A DNA stretch of 64,000 bases. Source: Halicephalobus mephisto. Taxonomy: Eukaryota > Nematoda > Chromadorea > Rhabditida > Panagrolaimidae. The notes below the pieces were generated by a model. It made no database searches and was not told the origin of the DNA. It worked only from the letters and a program-made list of their open reading frames with translations. Below are positions 45,724-58,000 of the stretch, in pieces. The position numbers were made by a program, and so were the translations under genes. The stretch's first letter is position 1, and each line of letters starts with the position of its first letter. The stretch covers positions 248,001-312,000 of the forward strand of contig SWDT01000045.1 of NCBI GenBank assembly GCA_009193035.1. Reading direction: 5' to 3'.

Positions 45724-48442
45724 TTATTTCCAAGCATTTTGAAATTGATTAAAATACACTACTGATTCGTTGGAGGGGTTCAGCTGGACTCCGGTGACGG
45801 ATTTGATGATATTTTTCGAAGTTGATTTTTCTTTTTTTTTTCCAAAATACTTTTTCATCAAAGATTTAACATGAACGCCGTTGGCCAAAAACGGAATCGG
45901 ATAAGCCACGCAGAAGAAACTCACGATGAAGTTCCAGAAGCTGTCCAAATATCCCATAGCTACAGTATTCTTCGTTGGAATAAAAACTAATATTAATAAG
46001 TACAGTAATACAATTATGACGACGTTGTGGACGAGGGAAATTATCGAATAAATAATTACAGTACGCAAAGTTCTAACATTTTCCACTTTTTGATACCGTA
46101 TTGTCAATCCTAATCCTAGCGAAGACTTGTAAGTCTGTCGGTTTATCCAGTAAAGAACCACCGTTCCCTAAAATTTAAAATTAAAAAATAAAAAAAATAA
46201 TTTAAAATTAAAAAATAAAATAATTTTAATTTTAATTTTAAAATAAAAAATTTAAAAATAAAATAATTTAAATTAAAAATTATTTTAAATAATTTTGTAT
46301 TTTTTGGAACAAGATCTTGAAACGAAAATTTAGATGTTCTTAAATTGTGGAAAAATTACCTAAAATACAGTAATCGAACCCATAGATTCTTATTCAGAAA
46401 CCGACTTTCAGATTCTGAATTCAGAAGGCCGATTACTTTATTTTAAATACTTTTTCAAAAAATTCAAAAATATAAATTTTCAGAAGCGAAGAATTATTTA
46501 AATTATTTAAATTATTTAAATTATCTAAATTATCAAAATTATTTAAATTATTTAAATTATCTAAATTATCTAAATTATCAAAATTATTTAAATTATCTAA
46601 ATTATTTAAATTATTTAAATTATTTAAATTATTTAAATTATCTAAATTATCTAAATTATTTAAATTATCTAAATTATTTAAATTATCAAAAAACATACCC
46701 CGAAGACAATCAACTTTATGATTGACGCAATGATGGTGTAACTCGTAATCGACGTAAGTCCTACGGCCAAATCCAAAAACAAAATACCCGAACATAGCCA
46801 CTGAAGTTAATTTTTTTTAAATTATTAAAAATTAAATTCAAAATTTAGAAAATTGATGTTTTTCGTGACGGAACTGATTTTTTTTTAAATTTAGGTCCCA
46901 GCACGAAAAATATTTAATTTCTTTTTAAATTAAACTTTAAACTGACATTTTTTGAATCTACAGTACTTAAATTTGAAAATTTTTTAAATTAATACTTTTC
47001 GTGTCGGGATTGATTTTCTTCTTTTTTTTAAAGTCAAGGTCTCAGCACGAAAAATATTTAATTTCTTTTCAAATTAAACTTTAAACTGGCATTTTTTGAA
47101 TCTACAGTACTCAACTCTAAAATTTAAAAAATTAATACTTTTCGTTTCGGAATCGATTTTCTTCTTTTTTTCAAAGTTAAGGTCCCAGCACGAAAGTACT
47201 CATTAATGGTCTTTTATGAAAGAAGTAATTTCATCGTTACAAAATAAATCAAATATTTTTTCAAAAACTATTTAGAAAATTTTATTAAAAAAGTATTTTA
47301 AATTTTTTCGGTCTCGTCACGAAAATTTTTATTTTTTCGAAAATTTATTTAATGATTTTTTTAAAAATCACAACACTTACTGAAATGATGACGAAAGTGG
47401 ACCAAAATTTTTTACTTTTGTATTTTTCGTAATTTCTGACAAATACCGTAGCCAGAAGTCTTTCAACGACGAAATTCAAAGTGTTGAGGAAAAACTGGTA
47501 AGTTGTGGCGTCATGAACAGTCCTCAGGTAGATGGTGACGCCCGTATTGTTCAGTATACCCCCTGTTAAGGTGTTTGCAGAAATAATCCATCTGAAAAAA
47601 ATTTTAAATTTAAATTTTTCCAATTTTTTAAATATTAATTTTTTTATTTTTAAAAATTTTAATTTCAATTTTTTACATTTTAAAAATTGTAAAATTTTAT
47701 AAAAAATTTGAAATTTAATGCAACTTTTATGATTCTAGAGAATTTCGATTTTGGAACATTTCAAAATTTTTTTAAAAAATCTAAAATTTTATGAGAGACT
47801 CTGAAAATCCTAAAATTTTATAGATTCTGAAACTTTTTAGAATTCAACAAAAATTACGCAACATTCCAGAAAATTTCGATTTTGAAAACTTTCAAAATTT
47901 TTAAAAAATTAAAATTTCTCAATTTTGGAACATTTGAAAATTTTTAAAAATCTAAAATTTCTCAATTTTGGAACATTTCAAAGTTTTTAAAAAATTAAAA
48001 TTTCTCAATTTTGGAACATTTCAGAATTTTTTAAAAATTAAAATTTCTCAATTTTGAAAATTTGTAAAATAAGTAATTACTTTGTAAACGTCGCCCAGAG
48101 GATGGTGCAGCATTGGCTGAAGCAGCAGAGCTTCAGATTCCAGTGCATCTTCAGTGGCTGATTCAGTTCGTACAACCACAGTAAATTTAAAAAAACAGCA
48201 AAAAATTCAATAATATATTCCAAAACATACAGTAATATTCTCAACCAGTCCAAATTTTCACTGATATTTGACACTTTTTCTCCGAAAAAAAATTCAGAAA
48301 TCCATCCGATAAATAATTGAAAAAAAATAATTAAAAAAATAAAAAATAAAATTTTTAAATTTAAAAAATTTTTGGATTCTACAGTAACCTCATCGAATGG
48401 ATCAGTGGAGACTTTTCTCGATGGATTTTTGACAAACAACAT
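45724..48442 (-). CDS. Chemoreceptor, Sre-like (Sra superfamily)
   Basis: Exons 48442-48081, 47591-47381, 46800-46699 and 46167-45724 splice in frame to 372 aa. Hydrophobic segments: two in exon 1 (ILFFIFLIIFFQLFIGWI; YVLEYIIEFFAVFLNLLWLY) and a weaker third, two around exon 2-3 (FVIIS followed by LCSGILFLDLAVGL), and two in exon 4 (TVIIYSIISLVHNVVIIVLL; FWNFIVSFFCVAYPI). Signature points of the Sre group: NFVVERLLATVFVRNYEKYK after TM3, and a basic loop before TM6 ending SSLGLGLTIRYQKVENVRTL. The length equals a full Sre receptor, so the gene looks intact. The role is presumably chemosensory. The start has no clear leader signal, and an upstream exon is possible. Intron 3 holds a 9-base minisatellite. 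It shares orientation with the Srh-like gene, 1025 bases apart. Confidence 0.6.
46494..46690. repeat. 9-base minisatellite, about 22 copies
   Basis: Uninterrupted ATTATTTAA units with ATTATCTAA and ATTATCAAA variants, abutting exon 3 of the Sre-like gene. The frame is open on the minus strand because the period is 9. Confidence 0.95.
46850..47340. repeat. About 120-base repeat in Sre-like intron 2
   Basis: Three copies pairing AATACTTTTCGTGTCGGGAT with GTCCCAGCACGAAAAATATT, so each unit contains the motif in both orientations and could form a hairpin. Confidence 0.75.
47620..48075. repeat. Sre-like intron 1, about 60-base repeat
   Basis: Four copies of TTTCTCAATTTTGGAACATT followed by TTTTTAAAAATTAAAA in 47890-48060. 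Confidence 0.7.
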
Positions 48443-48589
48443 GTCGATTCTGCCTCAGGCAATGAAAAACACAATTTTACAGTAACTTATGCAAATTAGA
48501 AAATATTCAAAAAAGTGATTCACCAGAGAGCTGAAAAAATTAATTTAAAAATTTACAAAATCATCTTCGATTTTTTAAATTAAAAAGTT

Positions 48590-49110
48590 GGATAAAAAAA
48601 TTTCTAAATTTTCACCACGAGACCTAGTTGAAGAAAATCATTTTTTAAGTTTTCGTTTTAAGATTCAAATGAAGAAATTTAAGAATTTTCGCTTCAGGAC
48701 CTGGTTTCGAAAAAATCATTTTTTAAATTTTCGTTTTGGGACCTAGTTGAAAAATTCAAAATTTTCGCTTCAGGACCTGATTTCGAAAAAATCATTTTTT
48801 TAGTTTTCGTTTTGGGACCTAAATGTAGAAGTTTAAGAATTTTCGCTTCAGGACCTGGTTTCGAAAAAACCATTTTTTTTAATTTTCGTTTTGGGACCTA
48901 GTTGAAAAATTCGAAACTTTTGTTTCAGGACCTGATTTCGAAAAAATCATTTTTTTAGTTTTCGTTTTGGGACCTAAATGTAGAAGTTTGAGAATTTTCA
49001 CTTCAGGACCTGGTTTCGAAAAAATCATTTTTTAAATTTTCGTTTTGGGACCTAGTTGAAAAATTCAAAACTTTCGTTTCAGGATCAAATTGAAAAAAAA
49101 ATATTCTTGG
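48590..49110. repeat. About 75-base tandem repeat, seven copies
   Basis: GCTTCAGGACCTGGTTTCGA alternates with TTTTCGTTTTGGGACCTAGT; many units are near identical. It lies upstream of the Sre-like gene and may separate it from its distal regulation. Confidence 0.85.
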
Positions 49111-49199
49111 AAAATTTGAAAATCAATTTTTTCGGATATTTATATATTACAGTAATCGACTACATATATACTTATTTTTAAAGCTTAATACTTTATTTT

Positions 49200-49850
49200 A
49201 TACTTAAAAAATTAAAAAACATTGACTTTTTCAAAACTTTAAAAAGCAGTAATTTAGTTTTTACGATGCAAAAGTGTCAATTTTAAAAATAACTTTAAAA
49301 GTTTAAAAATCTTTAAAAATTTTAAGAAACTTCAATTTCAAAAATCTAAAAAAATTAAATTTTAAAAAAAGTTAAATTTTAAAATTAAAAAAAAAAGTTA
49401 AATTTTTAAAATAAAAAAAAATTAAATTTTTAAATTAAAAAAAAAAATTAAACTTTGAAAATAAAAAAAAAAATAAATTTTGAAAATAAAAAAAAAATTA
49501 ATTTTTAAAATTAAAAAAAAATTAAACTTTGAAAATAAAAAAAAAATTAATTTTTAAAATAAAAAAAAAATTAATTTTGAAATTTAAAAAAAATTAGATT
49601 TTGAAATTTTCCCAACTTGAAGTTGACAAAAAAGGAAGTTGTTTTAAAAACTGAAAATAACCGCTGAAATTACACAGAAACAATCAAATTAGTTTTATTT
49701 TATTAGATTTATAAACCCACGGCATCGAAGTAAATGGTTATGGTGAAAAAAATTACAATTTTAAACATGTTGACAATTCAAATGTCACGTAAACCAGACT
49801 AAGTAAAGATTTAATAGCTACCTGGAGTGACACAGGGGTGATTCGTAAGG
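49200..49850. other. A-rich spacer, no gene seen
   Basis: 49330-49600 is poly(A)-interrupted AAATTAAATTTTTAAA. 49620-49850 has more balanced composition but no supported feature. Confidence 0.45.
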
Positions 49851-49854
49851 GAGT

Positions 49855-50770
49855 AGAGAGGTTTGCTCACAAGACCTTCGAAGGTGTATTCATAAGGGGC
49901 TTAAGATTCATATATAGGAATTTTACTCACAAGACCTTCGAAGATATATTCATAAAAAGTTTGCTCACAAAAACTTAGAAGATATATTCATAGGAAGTTT
50001 AGGATTCATATATAGGAGTTTTACTTAAAAGACCTTCGAAGATATATTCATAGATAGTTTGTTCACAAGATCTTCGAAGATATATTCATAAGGGGCTTAG
50101 GATTTATATATAAGAAGTTTACTCACAAGAACTTCGAGAGTATATTCATAGATAGTTTACTTACAAGAACTTCGAAGGTGTATTCATAAGGGGCTTGGGA
50201 TTCATATATAGAAAGCTTACTCACAAGAACTTCTAGAATATATTCATAGGAAGTTTGCTCACAAGAACTTCGAGAATATATTCATAGAAAGTTTACCCAT
50301 AAGAACTTCTAGAATATATTTATAGGAAGTTTAGGATTCATACATAAAGGGCTTACTTGGAGGAACTCTTGATATTCATTCAAAAGGGATTTAAGGTTCG
50401 TTCTTAGGATACTTATCTCTAGGGGGTTTGGGAGTTGTTTTATAAGAAGTTTACTCACAAAGAATTGGAAGATATATTCATAAGACGTCTAGGATTCATA
50501 TATGGGAGGCTTGGGGTTCATTTATGGGAAGTTTAGGAGCCTGTTTGTAAAAAGTTAGAAAGCCTAGTGATTCATTCACAAAGGCATAGGGACTCATATA
50601 TCGAAGGTCAAAAGGTTCATTCGTAAGAGGTCAGGGAGTCTAAGAACGTGTCTATGGAGAAGTTTATCTATACGAAGATTAAAGCGTCATTCGTAGAGAT
50701 TTTCAAGATCATACTAAGGGATCTGAGAACCTATTCATAATCAGTTAGGAAGCCTAGGAACTCAGATAAA
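49855..50770. repeat. Degenerate minisatellite, 40-45 base units
   Basis: About 20 copies around TTTACTCACAAGAACTTCGA and ATATATTCATAGGAAG, with an intermittent GGCTTAGGATTCATATATA unit. Decay increases to the right. Confidence 0.85.
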
Positions 50771-51149
50771 CTTACTTTAAAAACTTAAAAGTTCGGAGTA
50801 TACTTACAAGGAATATAGAGATTCATATATAAACAATTAAAAAACTCATTTCCATAGGGTCTAAGGCTCCATATGTGACCTGAAAGTATCATTCAAAAAC
50901 TGTCTAGGGACTTATTTATGAAATGTCCAAAGTTAGTACTCAAACGACTCAAAAGTTCTTATTCGAAAAAATCACATAATTAACTAGCATTCATTTTTCA
51001 CATTCGTGTGAAAATGCGTAAAAAATTGGAAATTTTCAGATTCATTTAACATTCCGGGAATTCAAAGTTTGCAAATGTTTATAAAAGTTCTTTCTTAAAA
51101 GTTCAACAAACGTATGACCGAAGTGTGTACTATACAGAAAATTGTATTA

Positions 51150-51960
51150 AAATGGTTTCGATGCATCGGATATATTATATTCAGTGTACCGACACATCAA
51201 GTGCGATATCAATTTATCATATTTAGTTCATGAACACATTAGAGCAGCTTTGATATATCAGACACATATCAATGTACTGATACACTAAATATAATACATT
51301 CGATATCAACTTAGTGTATTTGGTAAATCAGAACGGTTTTAATGCATTCATATGTTATATACAATGTATTAATATCAACTTAGTGTATCTGATAAATCCC
51401 AACTACTTTAATGCATTCATATATTGAATATAACACATTTGATATAAACTTAGCGTATCTGATAAATCACAACTACTTTAATGCATTCGTATATTGAATA
51501 TAACACATTTGATATAAACTTAGTGTATTTGGTAAATCAGAACTGTTTAAATGTATTCATATGTTATATACAATGTATTAATATCAACTTAGTGTATTTG
51601 GTAAATCAGAACTGTTTTAATGCATTCATATACTGAATATAATACATCGATATTACACTTCATATATCGGTACATTGGTATAATGTATCTGACAAATCAG
51701 AGCTGTTTTAATGTATCCATATATCATATACAATGCATTAATATCAACTTAGTGTATCTGATGCATCAAAGCCGTTACAATATATCCATACATTATATAC
51801 AATATACCTATATTATGCTTTGCGTATCGATATATAAGATGTAATGTATCCATAGCTTGAATACAGTGCGCCGATGTAAATTTTACGTACCGGTACATTG
51901 AATATAATGTACCTATATTATACCTTGTGTATCGATATCTAAAATGTAATGTGTCTAATT
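51150..51960. repeat. 60-110 base repeat family TTTAATGCATTCATATATTG
   Basis: About nine copies of AACTTAGTGTATCTGATAAA, TTTAATGCATTCATAT and AATATAACACATTTGATAT. Related fragments occur at 16905-17030 and 43100-43200. Confidence 0.85.
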
Positions 51961-52085
51961 CGCGTTCTGTGTTTATCGTAATGTTCGTAATGTAGTCTCT
52001 TCGTTACTTTATTCCGAACACAAATCTCAAACTTGGATATTTAAACAGTTATAAACACGTTATAAAATACAAAAGTAACAACATC
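51945..52085. repeat. Dispersed repeat, copy 2
   Basis: Partner of 44926-45060 with only scattered differences, including GTTATAAACACGTTATAAAA. Flanked on both sides by the TTTAATGCATTCATAT family. Confidence 0.85.
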
Positions 52086-52089
52086 GATA

Positions 52090-53440
52090 AATCTTTTTTA
52101 AAACTGTTAGTAGTCTCTCTAAATCGGCGGCGTTATCGCCGTTCCGATCACCGTTACCATATATCCATACATTATGTACAATGCACTGATATTATACTTA
52201 GTGTGTCGATACGTAAACTGTGATTTATCTGATATATAGATGAATTAAAATGATTTCTGATGTATTACATACAATATACCTGACTTTGTGCGTATATTGT
52301 CGATGATGAAAAATAGAATCAAGTTAACTACTTCAAAAAAATAAATTTTTAATTCTCCAGAATTCAGATGGGGATTTCTAGAACATTTGTAATTTAAATA
52401 GAAGCTTTTAGAATTTTTATAAAGTTTCTAAAATCCTCCAGAATCTAGATAGGAATTTTTGTAACTTCTATAAAGTTCCTAAAATCCTCCAGAATCCAGA
52501 TAGGAATTTTTGTAACTTCTATGAAGTTTCTAAAATTTTCAAAAATTCATAAAGAAGTTCCTAAAATCCTCCAGAATCCAAATAAAAGTTCTTAAAACTT
52601 TCTAAAATTCATACAATAGTTTCCAAAATCCTCAACAATTCATCCAGAAGTTCCTGAAACTTTTTAGAATCTCATAGAACCTTCCAGAATCCAGAATAGA
52701 TTTTCGAAAATTTATGTAAACTTTTGAAATTTCTGTTTTTGTTGAAACTTTTTGAATTTTCCAAAATTGAACAGAAAGTTCCTCAAATTTTGAGTATCTT
52801 GTACAAATCCTAAAGAAGTCCCTCAGGCGATGACAGAAAACAATATATTCTATTTTTGGATTAATCCAATCTTATTCCTTTCATTTTTCGAAGGTATTCA
52901 AAAAAAAAAAATTTTATTTTTAACTATCTCAAAAATTTTAAAAATTATTTTTTTTATTTTTCAAAAATTTTTGAAATTTATTTTTTTTCAAATTTTGTGA
53001 AACTTTTTTTTTAAAAAATTGTGAGGATATTTGAGACGTAATTTCGTAACTCTATTTTTCGATAATGTTTAACTTTTAAAATGTAAAACTTTTTTATTTT
53101 CTTTATTTTTTTAAAAAATTTAATTTTTTATTTTTTAAAATTTAATTTTTTATTTTTTAAAATTTAATTTTTCATTTTTTTAAATTTAATTTTTTATTTT
53201 TTAAAATTTAATTTTTTATTTCTTAAAATTTAATTTTTTATTTTTTTAAATTTAATTTTTTATTTTTTTAAATTTTAAATTTTAAATTTTATTTTTTATT
53301 TTTTTAAATTTTATTTTTTATTCTTTTTTAAATTCAATTTTTCATTTTTTAAATTTTATTTTTATTTTTTTTTAAATTTTAGTTTTTTTTTTAATTTAAA
53401 ATTTTTTTTGTAAATTTTTGAATTTTAAAATTAAAAAACG
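52090..53440. other. Repeat-rich spacer, no gene seen
   Basis: 52340-52720 is a 60-base degenerate repeat (CCTCCAGAATCCAGATAGGA). 53090-53400 is TTTTTTAAAATTTAATTTTT simple repeat. 52090-52330 and 52780-52900 are unique but unassigned. Confidence 0.5.
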
Positions 53441-53640
53441 TTTTTCAATTTTGAATTTATTTGACAACCAATTTGTTTCAAATTTGTAAAAATTATAAAG
53501 TAGAAAAATTCCGATTGAAAGTGAACATGAAAAAGTTTCAATTTTTTGACAAAACTGGTTATATTGTTCTGTCGATCTTTTTTGACCTAATCACATTTTT
53601 TCCAGTCCTTGAAATTTTCTACTTTTAAAGTTTTTAAAAT
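53440..53640. other. Short unique stretch upstream of bestrophin
   Basis: Less repetitive DNA 1.4 kb before the bestrophin start. It could be regulatory, but no motif decides this. Confidence 0.25.
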
Positions 53641-53929
53641 TTTTTTAAACATATAAATCTTAAAAATTTCATTTTTTAAAATTATAATTGTTTTTTTTTA
53701 AAATCAATAAAAATTAATTTTAATTTTTTTGACAAAATTGAAAAAAAAGTTTTTTTAAATCAATGAAAGTAATTTTTAAAATTTTTAAATTAAGAAAAAA
53801 AATTAATAAGAATAAATTTCAATTTTGAAAAAAATGAATTTTATTTTTTTTTGATAAAATTGAAAAAAAATTGAATTAAATAAAATTAATAAAAATAATT
53901 TCTATTTTGAAAAAATCAATAAAAATAAG

Positions 53930-54265
53930 TTTTAAAATTAATAAAAATCAATAAAAATAAATTTTAAAATTAAAAAAAAACTAATAAAAGATAAGTTTTA
54001 ATTTAGAAAAAATCGATAAAAAATAATTTTTAATTTTTAAAAAATCAATAAAAATAAGTTTTAATTTTAAAAAAAATCAATAAAAAATAATTTTTAATTT
54101 TTAAAAAATCAATAAAAATAAGTTTTAATTTTAAAAAAAATCAATAAAAAATAATTTTTAATTTTTAAAAAATCAATAAAAATAAGTTTTATTTTAAAAA
54201 AACTAATAAAAGATAAGTTTTAATTTTTAAAAAAATCAATAAAAATAAGTTTTAATTTTCGACAA
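53930..54265. repeat. About 62-base tandem repeat, five copies
   Basis: AAAAATCAATAAAAATAAGT and AATAATTTTTAATTTTTAAA alternate with little divergence. Confidence 0.85.
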
Positions 54266-54560
54266 ATTATATTGTTTTGCATCGATTTCTTGTACTTAGT
54301 AAATCTTTACTGGAGTTTTAAAAGTGTCTTGAAAAAAATGAGTCATGGAAACAAGAGCCACTGTGTTGAAAAATATCGAGTTGCGGACTGTGGCCAAATA
54401 TTCCTTTTTCATAGAAACTTTAATCTATTGACAGAATTTTCGAGTTGACCGGTTATCCGCGCGAAACTGTTTTTATTTTTTTTCACAATTCCGTTTCTGA
54501 GTCAGATTTTTCATTTTTCGTATTTTTGGCGTTGTTCCATTGTCTACAATTTTCATTAAA
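54265..54560 (+). promoter_or_regulatory. Candidate bestrophin promoter island
   Basis: About 300 bases of balanced composition between two repeat blocks, 500-800 bases before the bestrophin ATG. It contains ATGAGTCAT (an AP-1-like word, near 54338) and GGTTATCCGCGCG. Assigned by position only. Confidence 0.3.
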
Positions 54561-55000
54561 AAAATTTTTTTTATTTCCCAATTTTTGGAATTTTCTCAAT
54601 TTTAAAAAATTTAAAATTTCTTTATTTTTGGAATTTTTTCAATTTTAAAAATTTAAAATTTCTTTACTTTTGGAATTTTTTCAATTTTAAAAAATTTAAA
54701 ATTTCTTTATTTTTGGAATTTTTTCAATTTTAAAAAATTTAAAATATCTTTATTTTTGGAATTTTTTCAATTTTAAAAAATTTTAAATTTCTTTATTTTT
54801 GGAATTTTTTTTATTTTTCAATTTAAAAAAAAATTAAAATATTCTTATTTTTAATTTTTGGAATTTTCTCAATTTAAAAAAAAATTTTAAATTTCCTAAT
54901 TTTTGGAATTTTTTTTTATTTTTCAAAAAAATTAAAAATTTTCTTATTTCCTAATTTTTGGAATTTTTTTATTTTAAAAAAGTTTTTTATTTCTTTATTT
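54560..55000. repeat. 45-50 base repeat before bestrophin exon 1
   Basis: Eight or so copies of TTTATTTTTGGAATTTTTTC followed by AATTTTAAAAAATTTAAAAT. Confidence 0.8.
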
Positions 55001-55058
55001 TTTAAACTTTTTTGTTTTCCGATTTTTGTAATTTTTTAATTTGTGATTTTTCGTCAGG

Positions 55059-58000
55059 ATGACTGTGACGTATAATCTCGATGTTTCCCATTCTTCCACT
55101 AGGGGATTTCTGGGATTAATGCTGAAATGGAGAGGGTCATTGTGGAAAGCCATCTGTCGGCAATTAATTCTCTGGTCCATCGCCTACTTTACTATCAGCG
55201 TAATTTATAGATTTGTTCTTCCTTATGATGCTCAAACGTAAGTTTAAAAAAATAAAATTATTTTAAAAAAATAAAATTATTTAAAAAAAATAAAATTCTT
55301 TTATAAAAATAAAATTATTTAAAAAAAATAAAATTATTTAAAAAAAATAAAATTATTTAAAAAAAATAAAATTATTTTAAAAGAATAAAACAACTTTTTA
55401 AAAATTTTGATAAAATTATTTTTAAAAAATAAAGTATGTTTTTTGAAATTAATAATTAATGATATTTTCATGATATTTTAAGATATACAAATTTGTAAAA
55501 TTTGTCTTAATTTACTTTACAATTTTAAAAACTAGAATTTTTACAACTTTCCAGTTGAGACCATTTTTTTGAAATTTTCACAATAAGAATTTTATTTTTA
55601 GAATAACGTGATTTTAGAATTTTTCAAAAATAAGAAAATACAGAATTTGATGATTTCGGTCTCGACTGGAATTTTTAAAATTTTCGAATCGAGACCATTT
55701 TTTTGAAATTTTCACAATAAAAATTTTATTTTTAGAATAATGTGATTTTTTATACATGTTATCTGAAATTTTGTTTATTTTACAACACTTGTTTAATTTT
55801 CGATTTTGTCCTTAAATGAATTCCACAGGGATTTTTGGAATGAACAAACATCAAAAAGACTCAAATTTGGAATTCATGGATGTTTCTGCATTAATTTTTC
55901 AAAAATTCAAATAATTATATATTTATAAAAATTAAAAATTAAAAATTATTTCAAAGTAATTTTAAAAGAAATTTCTTAGTTGAAAAAGTTAAAAAAGTTT
56001 TATAAAATTTTGAAAAATTTTTTAATTTTTTATAAAATTTCAAAAGTTACATTATTTTATAAAAATTTTAAATTTTTTTAAATTTTGAATTTTACAATTT
56101 TTTTAGATTTTTAAACAAATTTTAAAATTTTTAATTTTTCTGGAAGATTCTGAAAATTTTTAGATTTTAATTTTTTTAATTTTGAATTTTACAATTTTTT
56201 TTAGATTTTTAAATAAATTTTAAATTTTAAATTTTTTTGGAAGATTCTAAAAATTTTTAGATTTTTTTAATTTTTAATTTTACAATTTTTTTAGGTTTTT
56301 AAATAAATTTTAAAATTTTGAATTTTTTTGGAAGATTCTGAAAATTTTTAGATTTTAATTTTTAAAATTTTAAATTTTACAATATTTTTAGATTTTTAAA
56401 TAAATTTGAAATTTTTTGAAAGATTCTGAAATATTCTGGAATTTTCTACGATATTTTTAAATATTTTAGAAGATTTTAAATTTTTTAATTTTACAATATT
56501 TTTAAATTTTTAAATAAATTTGGATTTTTTGAAAGATTCTGAAAAATTTTAGATTTGAAAGTTTTTTAAAATTTAGTTTAAAAATTTGTAAAACTTGAAA
56601 ATTTTTTATACACTTTTTAAACTAAAAAATTACAGGACATTCAATTATCTGGCGGAGTATTTGTCGAAAGGAATCGACTCGTACATTCCCCTGACTTTCA
56701 TGTTGGGTTTCTTCGTGTCGTTCGTGGTCGGGAGGTGGGGGTCGATCCTGAACGGGATTGGGTGGATCGACAATGCGGCGATGGGATTTGCTTCTTACAT
56801 CAAGGGGGGTGATGAGGACACGAGGATGCTGCGGAGGACGCTGGTACGGTACATGGTGCTGACCCAGGCCCTGGTTCTGAGGGACATATCGCTCCAGGTC
56901 AGGAAGCGGTTCCCGTCCTTGATCCTCCTCGAACCGGCCGGTTTAGTCACACATGAAGAAATTCAAATTCTTAAAAAAGATAATGATAAATACGGTAGAT
57001 ATTGGGCACCTCTACAATGGTGCTATCATCTCGTCGTCAAGGCCAGAACAGACGGCAAAATTCCCAGCGATCATCTCCTCGGCAGAATCGCCGCCGAAAT
57101 TCAGAATTTCCAACTGGGACTCGCCACTTTGATAAAATACGACTGGGTCCCCGTCCCCCTCGTGTACCCCCAACTCATCTTCATCTCCGTCAGGATCTAC
57201 TTCGTCCTCTGTCTCATCAGCCGGCAATTCCTGAGGGACGACAAATTCGACATCTGGATCCCCGTGGCCACCATGATCCAATTCATCGTTTTTATGTTTG
57301 TTTTTTTAAATTACAGTGAAACCTCGCTAAAAACAACCCGAAGGGATGGCAGAAATGTTGTTTTTACAGAGGAGTTGCCTTTATCGAGGGATTTACTAGG
57401 GAAATCCACAGTAGGGATCAGAACCGAGTTGTCTTTAAAGAGGATTTGCTCTTATCCAGGATGTTTTTAGCGAGGTTTCACTGTACTTATATCTTTATGA
57501 TAGGTGCTTTTCTATAATATTTATTCCCTAAAAATACAGTGAAACCTCGCTAAAAACAACCCGAAGGGACGACAGAAATGTTGTTTTTACAGAGGAGTTG
57601 CTTTTATCGATGGGTTTACTAGGGGAAAATCCACAGTAAGGGTCGGAACCGAGTTGTCTTTAAAGAGGATTTGCTTTTATCGAGGGTGTTTTTAGCGAGG
57701 TTTCACTGTATTTAATTTCTAACATCTTGGAAAATTTCAAACGAAAATTCTGAAGTTTCTGGAATCTCGTACAAACTTCAGAAAATTTAAATAATTCTAA
57801 ATAATATTTCCGAAGCTTCTGGAGCTTCGGATCAGGCTCTTGAAGTTTCAGAATTCTTAAACTTCCCAAAATTTCTAGAATCTTCTAGAAATTTCAGCAA
57901 TCTTCCAGAATTCTGAACAAACTTCAATAACTTTCTAAAATTATAAAATTACTGAATTTTATGAAATTTCTCAGAATTTTGAATTAGGTTCTTGAAACTT

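Noticed and set aside
57296..57470. Continuation of the bestrophin frame to 57470
   Set aside because: The residues come from a MITE. Splicing at 57296 restores the conserved FMGWVKVGE block.
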